Positions 49,359 through 57,265 of a DNA stretch of 64,000 bases are shown here, in pieces. A model generated the notes under the pieces. The model had not been told where the DNA came from, ran no database searches, and saw only the letters and a program-made list of their open reading frames with translations. Within the stretch, counting starts at the first letter, position 1, and each line of letters opens with the position of its first letter. Source of the DNA: JALZHR01 sp036388475 (lineage in GTDB: Bacteria; Acidobacteriota; Blastocatellia; Pyrinomonadales; Pyrinomonadaceae); contig DASVRT010000095.1 of the NCBI GenBank assembly GCA_036388475.1, positions 100,806 to 164,805 on the forward strand, in the 5' to 3' direction. Position numbers and translations under genes: made by a program.

Positions 49359-50714
49359 TCACTTACCGATACAAAAGGTAGAAAATATTCGCGTTAGCAT
49401 ATCTTCCGTACTTGTTTCGCCCGTAATCTGCCCAAGCATCCGTAGAGCATTATGCAACCCGACTAAAACTATTTCCTCGCTAGTCTGTTTTTTCAGCAAA
49501 TCGCACGATATTTTGATTTCAGACTCCGCGCGAACCAGCAAATCATAATGGCGCGCGTCTGAAACAAGAAAACTTTTGTTTTCAACATCTTGTGAGAGAA
49601 ACGGTTCAAGTACAGCTTTTTTAAGAATCTCCATTCCTTCTCCTGTTTTCGCAGAAGTCAAAACGTATTTTGATTTTCCGCATTGAAAATCAAAATTTAA
49701 TTCATTACCGTGCAAATCTACTTTATTTACCGCAATAATGTAATTCAAATCTTTGACCTCAGCCAAGACTTGATAATCATCGGTATTCAATCCTTCGGAA
49801 TTATCTAAAACTACTATGATTAAATCGGCATCAGACAAAGTTCCCTTAGTCCGCTTTACTCCGATACTCTCGACTGTATCCGAAGTTTCCCGAAGTCCGG
49901 CAGTATCAATTAACGAAACAGGAATGCCGTCAATGCTCAAGCTCTCGTGTAGACTGTCACGTGTCGTTCCGGGTATATCCGTTACAATTGCTCTTTCGTA
50001 ACCAATCAAACCATTGAAAAGACTAGACTTACCAACATTAGGGCGACCTATCAAAGCAACTTTTAGACCTTCTCTGAGCAGTCTTCCGGCTTGAAAAGTA
50101 GATGCCATTCGTTCGATTTTTTTCGCGATTTCAAGCAGTTTTATTTTAATATTATCTGCTTGAAAAGAAGGCAAATCATCTTCGACAAATTCGAGAGTTG
50201 ATTCCAGAACGACTATGACATTTAATAAATCATCTTTTAGAGGCTGCAATTGAATGGATAGTTCGCCGCGAAGTTGACGGACGGCTTGGCGCGCGGAAGC
50301 TATTGTTCGGGCATCTATCAAATCTCTAATAGCCTCGGCTTGACTCAAATTCAATTGCCCGTTGGACAATGCGCGCAGCGAAAACTCGCCGGCTTCAGCC
50401 ATTCTCGCGTCCAGCTGCAAACAAATATCGATAATTTGCCTGATTATAACGGGCGCGCCGTGACAACTGATTTCAACGACATCTTCGCCCGTAAACGAAT
50501 GCGGGCTTTTGAAATAAGTAATAATAACTTCATCAATTAACTCTTTCGACGAGAAATCATAAATCTTTTTGAGCGCGGCAAAACGAGCCTCGGGTGCGAA
50601 ATCTTCGTCGCCGACGAGTTTTTTTGTGATATTAAGCGCATCGTCGCCGCTTAGACGAATAACGGCAAGACCGCTTCGTCCGAGAGGTGTGGCTAATGCG
50701 ACAATCGTATCCAT
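49359..50714 (-). CDS. mnmE: tRNA modification GTPase MnmE (TrmE)
   Basis: Encodes 451 aa. N-terminal THF-binding domain (TIVALATPLGRSGLAVIRLSG), G domain inserted near residue 215 with GRPNVGKSSLFNGLIG, DTAGLRET and NKVD, and the C-terminal signature FSTFCIGK with its conserved Cys. Works with MnmG in cmnm5U formation at the tRNA wobble position. Located between jag and mnmG, the usual order on the left side of oriC. Confidence 0.97.
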   Translation of the reverse strand: MDTIVALATPLGRSGLAVIRLSGDDALNITKKLVGDEDFAPEARFAALKKIYDFSSKELIDEVIITYFKSPHSFTGEDVVEISCHGAPVIIRQIIDICLQLDARMAEAGEFSLRALSNGQLNLSQAEAIRDLIDARTIASARQAVRQLRGELSIQLQPLKDDLLNVIVVLESTLEFVEDDLPSFQADNIKIKLLEIAKKIERMASTFQAGRLLREGLKVALIGRPNVGKSSLFNGLIGYERAIVTDIPGTTRDSLHESLSIDGIPVSLIDTAGLRETSDTVESIGVKRTKGTLSDADLIIVVLDNSEGLNTDDYQVLAEVKDLNYIIAVNKVDLHGNELNFDFQCGKSKYVLTSAKTGEGMEILKKAVLEPFLSQDVENKSFLVSDARHYDLLVRAESEIKISCDLLKKQTSEEIVLVGLHNALRMLGQITGETSTEDMLTRIFSTFCIGK

Positions 50715-50727
50715 AAATCATAAAGAA

Positions 50728-50759
50728 AAAGGCAAAGGGAAAAGATTTCCTTCGCCTTT
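50728..50759 (-). terminator. Small hairpin between jag and mnmE
   Basis: AAAGGCAAAGGGA (50728-50740) pairs with TCCTTCGCCTTT (50748-50759). In the minus-strand transcript it follows jag, and T-rich sequence follows it, so partial termination between jag and mnmE is plausible. Confidence 0.45.
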
Positions 50760-50784
50760 ATCACTAAAATCGTTTTCCCAAAAT

Positions 50785-51234
50785 TTATTTTAGCTGAACT
50801 CTCAGACGCCTGTCTCTGCCTGCGCCGATTGATTCGGTCGATAAATCCGTCTCGCTCTGCAAAGTCAAATGAATCACGCGCCTTTCGGTTGAATTTAAGT
50901 TACCGAACGTAAACGAGTTACCGGATTTTCTGACGTTCTGTGCCGCAAATCTTGCCATCGCCTGTAATTCGGCTTTTCTGGTTTGACGAAAACCGTCGGC
51001 ATCACAAATAAATCGTTCGGTTCTATCAATATCCTTACCGAAAATCTGAAACAGCAAAACTTCCAGCGCATCGAGCAGCTCTCCGCTCTCGTTCAACAAA
51101 AAAGGAACGTCTTCGCCGGTCAGGTCAAAGTAGTAACCTTCGTCACCCTTCTCGGACGAAACGTTTAGGTCAAAACGAAAATCTTTTAAAATTTCTACCA
51201 AAAATTCTTTGGCGTTTTCCTGTATTTCAATCAT
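50785..51234 (-). CDS. Jag/KhpB-type R3H-domain RNA-binding protein
   Basis: Encodes 149 aa. The first half is a KH-like domain (NESGELLDALEVLLFQIFGK); the second an R3H domain (LNSTERRVIHLTLQSE and GAGRDRRLRVQL, with the R...H spacing). This is SpoIIIJ-associated Jag, called KhpB in some species; it binds RNA and affects cell division and elongation. It follows yidC by 2 bases, the normal neighbour. Confidence 0.92.
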   Translation of the reverse strand: MIEIQENAKEFLVEILKDFRFDLNVSSEKGDEGYYFDLTGEDVPFLLNESGELLDALEVLLFQIFGKDIDRTERFICDADGFRQTRKAELQAMARFAAQNVRKSGNSFTFGNLNSTERRVIHLTLQSETDLSTESIGAGRDRRLRVQLK

Positions 51235-51236
51235 TT

Positions 51237-53123
51237 TTACGGTGTCGAAAATTTCGGTTTAGCTTTTTTCGGAACTACTTCAATAACTTGTTCTTTCGGC
51301 GGCTCGTTCGTCTTATTCAAGCGATTAATAATAAATTGCTGAACAAAACTCACAATATTGCCGAAAAACCAGTAAAGCAAAAGTCCTGCCGGCGCGCCCC
51401 ACATAACCCAGAGCATCATCAGCGGCATCATATAAGTCATCATTTTCTGCTGCATTTGCTGTTCGGGCGTTATTGCCGCCGTCGTCGGCGTTAAAACCAT
51501 CGAGCCTGCCATCGAAGCGGCAAAAAGGAATTCGAGCAAATGCCAGGGGTCGCCCGCCGAAAGGTCCGGAAGCCACAAAAACGATGCCTGGCGAAAATCC
51601 AGCGAAATCGTTACGGCGACGTAAAGCGCAATGAACAGAGGCATTTGCAAAAGCAAAGGCAGACAGCCGCCGATGGGAACTGCGCCTTTCATCATTTTCA
51701 ACTGCTCCATCTGCACTTCACGCATACGCGGGTCGTCCATCGGAACGCCTTTTTTCTGCAAATCCTTCAGGCGGTCTTGCACCTCTTTCATTCGCGGCGC
51801 GTTAGCCTGCGCCTTTTTGAAAGATTTCGATTGATACCAGCGAAGCGGGAAAAACAGCGAATAGAAAATCAAAGTAAAAATGATTATCGCCACGCCGTAA
51901 TTGCCGACATAACCGTAAATGAAGTTTAACGCTCGCAAAAGCGGAATGGCTATCGGCTTGGTAATCGGTCGCAGCATCCCGAAATTGATAAATTCTTCGA
52001 GATTAACTTCTCTGCCGACACCGGCGTTCAAGCTTTCATTATATTGGGCGAGCGTAAAATAATCCTTCGAGCCGGTATAAATTTTAGTCACCGAACCGTC
52101 AGCCGTAATCGGAACATACGCAGAAACCAGATGCCTGGTCAGTTTGGTCGATTGATTGCGCGTAATCCACGCAATTATGCCGTCGTAAAAAGGCGCGGTC
52201 GGAACTTCATACTTCGTGGCGCGATATTCAAGTCCTTGAAGCGGTTGCGCCGGAACCGCCGCCATCGCAAAATAGGTGTCGCCGACTCCAGCCCAATCAA
52301 CCGCTCCTTCAAAAGGCTTCACCGCCTGATTGTTGATATAAGTAAAAGACGCTCCGGGATAGCGTTGAATCGAGCCGTTTACAGAACTGACCGCTTCGGG
52401 TTCGATATGATAATAATTATGGTGAATAATTCCCTGGTCGCCGATGCTGGCGCCGATTAAAAGCTTTGTGTTTGGAACGGGTTGACCGTTGCGCGCAGCC
52501 TTAACCGACAAATCGGTCAGATAAGTATCAGCGTGAAAAACGAAGCTTTTCGTAACTTCCAAGCCGCTTTCGTCTCTTAAAACAAAATCGATTTGTTTCG
52601 ACTCGGAATCTTTAAGCTGAATAGTGTCTTCGGGTTGTGAAATCTGATAGTTTCTGTCATTCAAAAAAGCATCCAGATTCTGGTCGCCGGTCGAAAGCCG
52701 GAAAGGAACTTCGCGCGGATTACGATTTAAAGCTTCCGGCGAAATCAGGTCGAGCGATTTCGGATTAGCTTCCGTCGAATCATTGGCAAAAAGAGCTTTT
52801 TCATGCTGGTCGTGGACGTTTTTAATCAAAATCCAACTGGTCGCAACCGCACCTTTTGCATCAAGTTTTACTTCGTAAAGCGGTGATTTAATTGTTATAA
52901 CTCGATTCGGAGTGTTATCCGGAACATTAACAATTGCAGGCGTCGGTTGAGTTTGAGCGGTTTCCGGCGCGGGCGTGCTGGTCGTCGCTACATTTGCCGC
53001 CGTATTGGCATTATCTTTTGGCTTCTGCGGAGCAAAAAAATAGCTCCACACCGTCAGCACCAGCAGCGAAAGCACCGCCGCGACGAGAAATCTTTGTTGA
53101 ACTGATTGTTTATTATCTGACAT
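51237..53123 (-). CDS. yidC: Membrane protein insertase YidC
   Basis: Encodes 628 aa from ATG 53123 (MSDNKQSVQQRFLVAAVLSL); an extension to 53174 (SSFQIENRKSKIEN) is encoded by 7-nt repeat DNA and is rejected. N-terminal helix, a large periplasmic beta domain (about 80-380), and five C-terminal helices with YGVAIIIFTLIFYSLFFPLR and QMPLFIALYVAVTISLDF. It inserts membrane proteins with or after SecYEG. The long periplasmic domain marks a Gram-negative YidC. Between yidD and jag. Confidence 0.97.
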   Translation of the reverse strand: MSDNKQSVQQRFLVAAVLSLLVLTVWSYFFAPQKPKDNANTAANVATTSTPAPETAQTQPTPAIVNVPDNTPNRVITIKSPLYEVKLDAKGAVATSWILIKNVHDQHEKALFANDSTEANPKSLDLISPEALNRNPREVPFRLSTGDQNLDAFLNDRNYQISQPEDTIQLKDSESKQIDFVLRDESGLEVTKSFVFHADTYLTDLSVKAARNGQPVPNTKLLIGASIGDQGIIHHNYYHIEPEAVSSVNGSIQRYPGASFTYINNQAVKPFEGAVDWAGVGDTYFAMAAVPAQPLQGLEYRATKYEVPTAPFYDGIIAWITRNQSTKLTRHLVSAYVPITADGSVTKIYTGSKDYFTLAQYNESLNAGVGREVNLEEFINFGMLRPITKPIAIPLLRALNFIYGYVGNYGVAIIIFTLIFYSLFFPLRWYQSKSFKKAQANAPRMKEVQDRLKDLQKKGVPMDDPRMREVQMEQLKMMKGAVPIGGCLPLLLQMPLFIALYVAVTISLDFRQASFLWLPDLSAGDPWHLLEFLFAASMAGSMVLTPTTAAITPEQQMQQKMMTYMMPLMMLWVMWGAPAGLLLYWFFGNIVSFVQQFIINRLNKTNEPPKEQVIEVVPKKAKPKFSTP

Positions 53124-53222
53124 TTTTAAATTTTCGATTTTCGATTTTCGATTTTCGATTTGGAAAGAGCTCAAAACTTAAATTTCTCGTTCAATCGCAA
53201 ATCGGCAATCGCCAATCGAAAA
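53124..53222. repeat. 7-nt repeat tract between yidD and yidC
   Basis: Plus strand: TTCGATT repeated in phase (53130-53160), then AATCGCA, AATCGGC, AATCGCC, AATCGAA at the other side (53198-53222), forming an imperfect hairpin in the yidD-yidC message. It creates a false extension of the yidC frame. Confidence 0.8.
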
Positions 53223-53432
53223 TCATTTCACCGGGTCGTATCCGCCTTTACAAAACGGCTGACAACGTAAGATACGTTTTACGCTCAACCAGGTTCCGCG
53301 AAATGCGCCGTATTTTTCGACGGCTTCCATCGCGTATTCCGAACAGGTCGGCGTAAAACGACACGCAGGCGGCAAAAAAGGCGATAGCAACGCCTTGTAA
53401 AGCTTCAAAAAATTCAAAAACAAAAACTTCAA
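53223..53432 (-). CDS. yidD: Membrane protein insertion efficiency factor YidD
   Basis: Encodes 69 aa with the family pattern LYKALLSPFLPPACRFTPTCSEYAMEAVEKYG and CQPFCKGGYDPV. A small membrane-associated protein that assists YidC-dependent insertion. Start overlaps the rnpA stop by 4 bases; part of rpmH/rnpA-yidD-yidC. Confidence 0.95.
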   Translation of the reverse strand: MKFLFLNFLKLYKALLSPFLPPACRFTPTCSEYAMEAVEKYGAFRGTWLSVKRILRCQPFCKGGYDPVK

Positions 53433-53995
53433 CGTTTTTGAACCTCACCGACGGCAGCGTTTCTTTCGCCCTGATTTAATTCCGATTCACTGTTTTTAAT
53501 CGTTTCGATAATCTGCCGGAAATCTTCCAAAGGCTGTTCGAGCTTGAAGCGCAGCAAGCGCCGCCGCGCGTTTAAAACCCAATCGTATCTGCCTTTTAGC
53601 TCGTTTAATTCAGCACGGCTAAGCCGAAACGCTTCGCGCAAAAGACGCTTTGCACGATTTCGCTCGAAAGCCTTGCCGATTCCTTTCTTCGATGCCGTAA
53701 TTCCGAGTTTATGCGATTCGGTTTTCGAAGGCAAAACAAAGACAGTCATAAAACGACCGTCAAAACGTTTTCCCTCCGCATAAACGCGGCGAAACTCGGC
53801 AGATTTCCGCAAACGGCTGTCTTTCGGCAGCCCGAAGCTTAATAATGATGCGGCGTTAATCTCTTGCGTCCTTTTGCCCGGCGGCGTGCTATCACGGCTC
53901 TGCCGTTCTTGGTCGCCATTCTGGCGCGGAATCCGTGCTTTTTCGCCCGGCGGCGATTGTTTGGTTGATAAGTTCTCTTTGGCATATCTGTTCAT
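53429..53995 (-). CDS. rnpA: RNase P protein component, frame extends through rpmH
   Basis: Encodes up to 188 aa from ATG 53995; the usual RnpA is about 115-125 aa. The family part starts at about residue 55 (PKDSRLRKSAEFRRVYAEGK) and has the RNR motif in FERNRAKRLLREAFRL. There is no ATG or GTG between rpmH and this part; the only nearby option is TTG inside RLRKS. The N-terminal 55 residues would be translated from the rpmH DNA in another frame, the arrangement known in Thermus. RnpA helps RNase P RNA mature tRNA 5' ends. Confidence 0.88.
   Translation of the reverse strand: MNRYAKENLSTKQSPPGEKARIPRQNGDQERQSRDSTPPGKRTQEINAASLLSFGLPKDSRLRKSAEFRRVYAEGKRFDGRFMTVFVLPSKTESHKLGITASKKGIGKAFERNRAKRLLREAFRLSRAELNELKGRYDWVLNARRRLLRFKLEQPLEDFRQIIETIKNSESELNQGERNAAVGEVQKR
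53839..53985 (-). CDS. rpmH: 50S ribosomal protein L34, nested within rnpA
   Basis: Encodes 48 aa: MPKRTYQPNNRRRAKKHGFR continuing to KRLTPHHY, a full-length L34. AAGGA lies 9 bases upstream of ATG 53985. The gene is entirely inside the open rnpA frame, read in a different frame, and its start is 10 bases after the rnpA ATG. Conserved first gene left of oriC; a strong promoter lies at 54022-54050. Confidence 0.95.
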   Translation of the reverse strand: MPKRTYQPNNRRRAKKHGFRARMATKNGRAVIARRRAKGRKRLTPHHY

Positions 53996-54021
53996 CCTTT
54001 CACGTCGAAGTGAAAAGGGTT

Positions 54022-54050
54022 AGTTTAATAGTTTCGGGCGCTTATGTCAA
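54022..54050 (-). promoter_or_regulatory. Strong promoter of rpmH-rnpA-yidD-yidC
   Basis: Minus strand: perfect -35 TTGACA (54045-54050), 17-bp spacer, -10 TAAACT (54022-54027). The short leader then holds a small hairpin (about 53996-54019, CTTTTCAC/GTGAAAG) next to the rpmH ribosome-binding site. Confidence 0.72.
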
Positions 54051-54090
54051 AAACCGAGCGAAGCAATTGCAACTTTCCAAAAACCGGAAA

Positions 54091-54270
54091 GTGAACTCAC
54101 TCACGAGACTCGCAGATTTGCGCACGGAAATTGAGGCTTCGCTGATTACAATCGTCGTGGTGACGATAATCGTCGCGTTTATATTCTCGTTTATTTACCG
54201 GATTGAAAAACGAAAGGGAAATCTTCGTCTCAGCGAAATAATTAAAAACGTTTTGAAGAAATTAGTCTGA
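54091..54270 (+). CDS. Possible small single-pass membrane protein
   Basis: Encodes 59 aa from GTG 54091 (VNSLTRLADLRTEIEASLIT); the frame is open from 53935 but that overlaps rpmH. One strong hydrophobic helix (TIVVVTIIVAFIFSFIY) with a basic tail. The ribosome-binding site is weak and there is no recognised family, so this may be non-coding. Its 3' end overlaps the end of purN by 9 bases, convergent. Confidence 0.35.
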   Translation: MNSLTRLADLRTEIEASLITIVVVTIIVAFIFSFIYRIEKRKGNLRLSEIIKNVLKKLV

Positions 54271-54867
54271 TTTTCTGAAAACTTTTCGTCCTTTAATTTC
54301 AATTTTTCCTTCGGCAATCAATTTCAATGCTTCGACATAAAGCGCGTGCTCGTGTTCCAGAATCCGCGTCGAGAGCGTTTCGGGCGTGTCTTCATCTTTG
54401 ACTTCAATCGTTTTTTGCAGAATTATCGCGCCGTGGTCTAAATCGTCATCGACGAAATGAACCGTGCAGCCGGAAACTTTCACGCCGTATTCAATCGCCT
54501 GCCGCTGCGCGTCCAAGCCCGGAAACGCCGGCAGCAAGCTCGGATGAATATTGACGATTTTATCGGGAAACGCGCGGACAAAATCCCGCGACAGAAGCCG
54601 CATATAACCGGCAAGACAAACCAGCTCGACATTCCGCTTTTTCAGCTCGGCGACGATTTCCGCGTCGTGTTCCTCCCGCGTGCGACCGTTTCGCCCTACG
54701 ACAACCGTTTCTATTCCGCGTTCTTTAGCCTTTTCCAAGCCGCGTGCGCTTTTTTTATCGCTCAGAACGACCGTAACCTCCGAATCGGAAATTCGCCCGC
54801 TCTGAACGGCTTCGATGATGGCGACCATATTCGACCCGCGCCCGGAAATTAAAATGCCGATTTTCAT
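54262..54867 (-). CDS. purN: Phosphoribosylglycinamide formyltransferase
   Basis: Encodes 201 aa. MKIGILISGRGSNMVAIIEA is the conserved start; LVCLAGYMRLLSRDFVRAFP and VNIHPSLLPAFPG hold the Asn-His of the active site; CTVHFVDDDLDHGAIILQ has the catalytic Asp. It formylates GAR with 10-formyl-THF in purine synthesis. Follows purM by 3 bases, a purMN operon. Confidence 0.96.
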   Translation of the reverse strand: MKIGILISGRGSNMVAIIEAVQSGRISDSEVTVVLSDKKSARGLEKAKERGIETVVVGRNGRTREEHDAEIVAELKKRNVELVCLAGYMRLLSRDFVRAFPDKIVNIHPSLLPAFPGLDAQRQAIEYGVKVSGCTVHFVDDDLDHGAIILQKTIEVKDEDTPETLSTRILEHEHALYVEALKLIAEGKIEIKGRKVFRKSD

Positions 54868-54870
54868 TTA

Positions 54871-55905
54871 TTAAATTATTGAAACCTGTTTGCCGCCTTC
54901 TACAACGCGCCCGATTTCCTTGCAAGTTTCGCCTGAATCCGCAAAATGATTTTTCAAAGCCTCAGAATCTTCCGCCGCGCAAATTACGACCATCCCGACG
55001 CCCATATTAAACGTGCGAAACATCTCTTTGTCTTCGACGTTTCCGAGTTTTTGCATCAATCCGAAAATCGGTAATTCTTCCCACGTTCCGCGCTGAATCT
55101 CGACCGAAACGTTTTCCGGCAAAATGCGCGGAATATTTTCCAGCAAGCCGCCGCCCGTGATATGCGCCAAGCCTTTTATTTTTCCCGAGTCGAGCAAGCC
55201 TTGCAGCACGGAAAGATAACTTTTATGCGGCTTGAGCAAAACCTCGTCCAGCGTCGAATGCATTTCCGGCAAAACACTGGAAACGCTGTATTTGCCCGTT
55301 TCGAACAAAAGTTTTCGCGCCAGCGAATAACCGTTCGTATGCAAGCCGTTCGACGGTAAGCCCAAAACTGTGTCGCCCGCTTTGATGTTTTTTCCGTCGA
55401 TGACTTTCGCTTTATCGACAATGCCGACGATAAAGCCCGCCAAATCGTATTCGCCCGCCGAATACATCGAAGGCATCTCCGCCGTCTCGCCGCCGAGCAG
55501 AACGCAGCCGTTTTCGCGGCAAGCCTTTGCCATTCCTTTGACGACCGAAGCCGTCACTTCCGGCTGGAGGCTTCCGGTCGCAAAATAATCGAGGAAAAAC
55601 AAGGGTCGCGCGCCCTGCACTAAAATATCGTTAACACAATGATTTACAAGGTCTTGCCCGACCGTATCGTGAATATTAGCGAGAAAAGCGACTTTCAGTT
55701 TCGTGCCGACGCCGTCTGCCGAAGCGACCAGAACCGGGTCGCTCATTTCCGGAAACGCCGCCGAAAACATTCCTCCGAAGCTGCCGATTTCCGTCAAAGT
55801 TCGCTCGTTAAAAGTCGCTCGCGCAAATTCTCTGATTTTTGCAACCGCTTCGTTTGCCTTATCAATCGAAACTCCGGCATCCGAATATGAAATTGATTTT
55901 GTCAT
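54871..55905 (-). CDS. purM: Phosphoribosylformylglycinamidine cyclo-ligase
   Basis: Encodes 344 aa from ATG 55905 (MTKSISYSDAGVSIDKANEA), which is the family's usual start; the frame to 55950 crosses a TATAAT promoter. Conserved segments DGVGTKLKVAFLANIHDTVG, NDILVQGARPLFFLDYFATG, GGETAEMPSMY and HITGGGLLENIPRI. It closes FGAM to AIR with ATP in purine synthesis. First gene of purMN. These genes lie between rpmH and dnaA, separating two parts of the usual origin cluster. Confidence 0.96.
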   Translation of the reverse strand: MTKSISYSDAGVSIDKANEAVAKIREFARATFNERTLTEIGSFGGMFSAAFPEMSDPVLVASADGVGTKLKVAFLANIHDTVGQDLVNHCVNDILVQGARPLFFLDYFATGSLQPEVTASVVKGMAKACRENGCVLLGGETAEMPSMYSAGEYDLAGFIVGIVDKAKVIDGKNIKAGDTVLGLPSNGLHTNGYSLARKLLFETGKYSVSSVLPEMHSTLDEVLLKPHKSYLSVLQGLLDSGKIKGLAHITGGGLLENIPRILPENVSVEIQRGTWEELPIFGLMQKLGNVEDKEMFRTFNMGVGMVVICAAEDSEALKNHFADSGETCKEIGRVVEGGKQVSII

Positions 55906-55920
55906 AGCTTTGAAAACGCG

Positions 55921-55949
55921 ATTATAAACTGAGCGGGAGAAATTAACCA
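55921..55949 (-). promoter_or_regulatory. Promoter of purMN
   Basis: Perfect -10 TATAAT on the minus strand (55921-55926), with a weak -35 TGGTTA 17 bp upstream (55944-55949). The start would be near 55914, only about 9 bases from the ATG, so the message is nearly leaderless and no Shine-Dalgarno is visible. Confidence 0.5.
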
Positions 55950-55987
55950 CAAACGGCGACCGATAAATTCCGCCTGAAAAAGGTATT

Positions 55988-56758
55988 TTACGTTTGTCCG
56001 AAAACCGGCTTGATGTGAAATTCGCGCTCTAAAATTTCGTCGAACTCTACTTCTGAATTAACGTTAAGCTCTTTCTTCTCATCGCTTCCGGTCTCGATAA
56101 ATTTCTTGTCGGTTAAAGTTTTGCGTCCTTTATTCGTCATTAGCGAGCAGATTTTGCCGCGCGTAAAATGCGATTCGGGCGAGGTTTGATGAAATCGGCA
56201 CATTTCGGCAAATTCGGACAAGTCGCGCCCGAAAGGCGTAAAAATATATTCGCTTTTCCATTCGCCCGCGTCTTTTTTCAAAACTTCAAAATAATTCGCG
56301 TCAAATTTTCTAATCATAAAAACGCCGTTTTCGTCCGCCTGCTCCGAATCCAAAATAAATTTTAAAGGCTCGGCGGTAAAACTTCCGAAACCGACGTCAA
56401 CCAAAAATTCTTCGCCGTCGATTTCCGTCAAAATCGCCAGATGGTCATATTCCGCGCCGAAACCGTTTTTGCCGTCGGCGACGCGCGCCGAAATCATCCG
56501 GCTTTGAAACCCGATTTCCTTTAAAAGACTATGAAATAAGCCATTTAGCTCGTAGCAAAAGCCGCCTCGATTTTCTCCGACGATTTTCCGGTAAAAATTT
56601 TCGACCTCCGGAATAATCGTCCGCCGCCGGTGAATATCGAGATTTTCAAACGGCACGCGCAGAAGATGCTGTTTTTGCAGCAATTTCAGATTGTCGGAAT
56701 TTGCCGAAATGTTTGTTTCGTCAATCCCGATTCGGCGAAAATATTCTTTCGTGTTCAT
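55988..56758 (-). CDS. Arylamine N-acetyltransferase
   Basis: Encodes 256 aa from ATG 56758 (MNTKEYFRRIGIDE). Catalytic triad visible: Cys in NRGGFCYELNGLFHSLL, His in YDHLAILTEIDG, Asp in FLVDVGFGSF. It transfers acetyl (or propionyl) from CoA to arylamines and hydrazines; the natural substrate is often unknown. Stand-alone minus-strand gene; the 123-base gap to the next plus gene holds divergent promoters. Confidence 0.93.
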   Translation of the reverse strand: MNTKEYFRRIGIDETNISANSDNLKLLQKQHLLRVPFENLDIHRRRTIIPEVENFYRKIVGENRGGFCYELNGLFHSLLKEIGFQSRMISARVADGKNGFGAEYDHLAILTEIDGEEFLVDVGFGSFTAEPLKFILDSEQADENGVFMIRKFDANYFEVLKKDAGEWKSEYIFTPFGRDLSEFAEMCRFHQTSPESHFTRGKICSLMTNKGRKTLTDKKFIETGSDEKKELNVNSEVEFDEILEREFHIKPVFGQT

Positions 56759-56881
56759 AAATTTACTTAACAAAAAATTATACCGTTCAAATTAGTTAAG
56801 CAAAACTTTATTGACTAGACTTGCCTTTCGCGTTTAGCATTTTTTTAGAAATTAATTTTTCGGGAACGGGGGAACAGGCAA

Positions 56882-57265
56882 ATGAGTTTTACATTAATGG
56901 ATTTAAGTTCCGAAAACTTCGAGTTTCGGGCAAACGTATGGAATTGGAAACCGACGCTGGAAATTATTAAAAGCTTTGACATTATGAGCGACGGTAAACT
57001 GCGGCAGATGGAATATAACGCGACCGGCGTCAGTATTTCCAAGGAAGAGGCGCACGAAATCGGCGAGAAGATTCGGGATACGATTCTGCCGAAATTAGAG
57101 CCGAACAAAAGAATTTTTATGGACTTGAGCGTGACCGACGCGCCTGATGACGGAACGCTCTACAAGGACGAGGACGAACAATGGAAAAATTACAGCGCGT
57201 CTTACGAATGGCTGAAGGATTTTTCCGATTTTTGTCTTAATTCAAAGGGTTTTCAGGTTTACTAA
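56882..57265 (+). CDS. Hypothetical protein coupled to DUF445 gene
   Basis: Encodes 127 aa, no signal peptide. SSENFEFRANVWNWKPTLEI, GVSISKEEAHEIGEKIRDTI and SYEWLKDFSDFCLNSKGFQV suggest a small alpha/beta cytosolic protein. I do not recognise it, although similar Trp-rich short proteins occur as stand-alone genes. GGGGGAACAGG precedes the ATG. Its stop overlaps the start of the next gene (TAATG), so the two are translated together. Confidence 0.75.
   Translation: MSFTLMDLSSENFEFRANVWNWKPTLEIIKSFDIMSDGKLRQMEYNATGVSISKEEAHEIGEKIRDTILPKLEPNKRIFMDLSVTDAPDDGTLYKDEDEQWKNYSASYEWLKDFSDFCLNSKGFQVY

Noticed and set aside
53935..54090. N-terminal part of the plus-strand frame ending at 54270
   Set aside because: It overlaps rpmH/rnpA starts and their promoter; only the part after GTG 54091 might be real.
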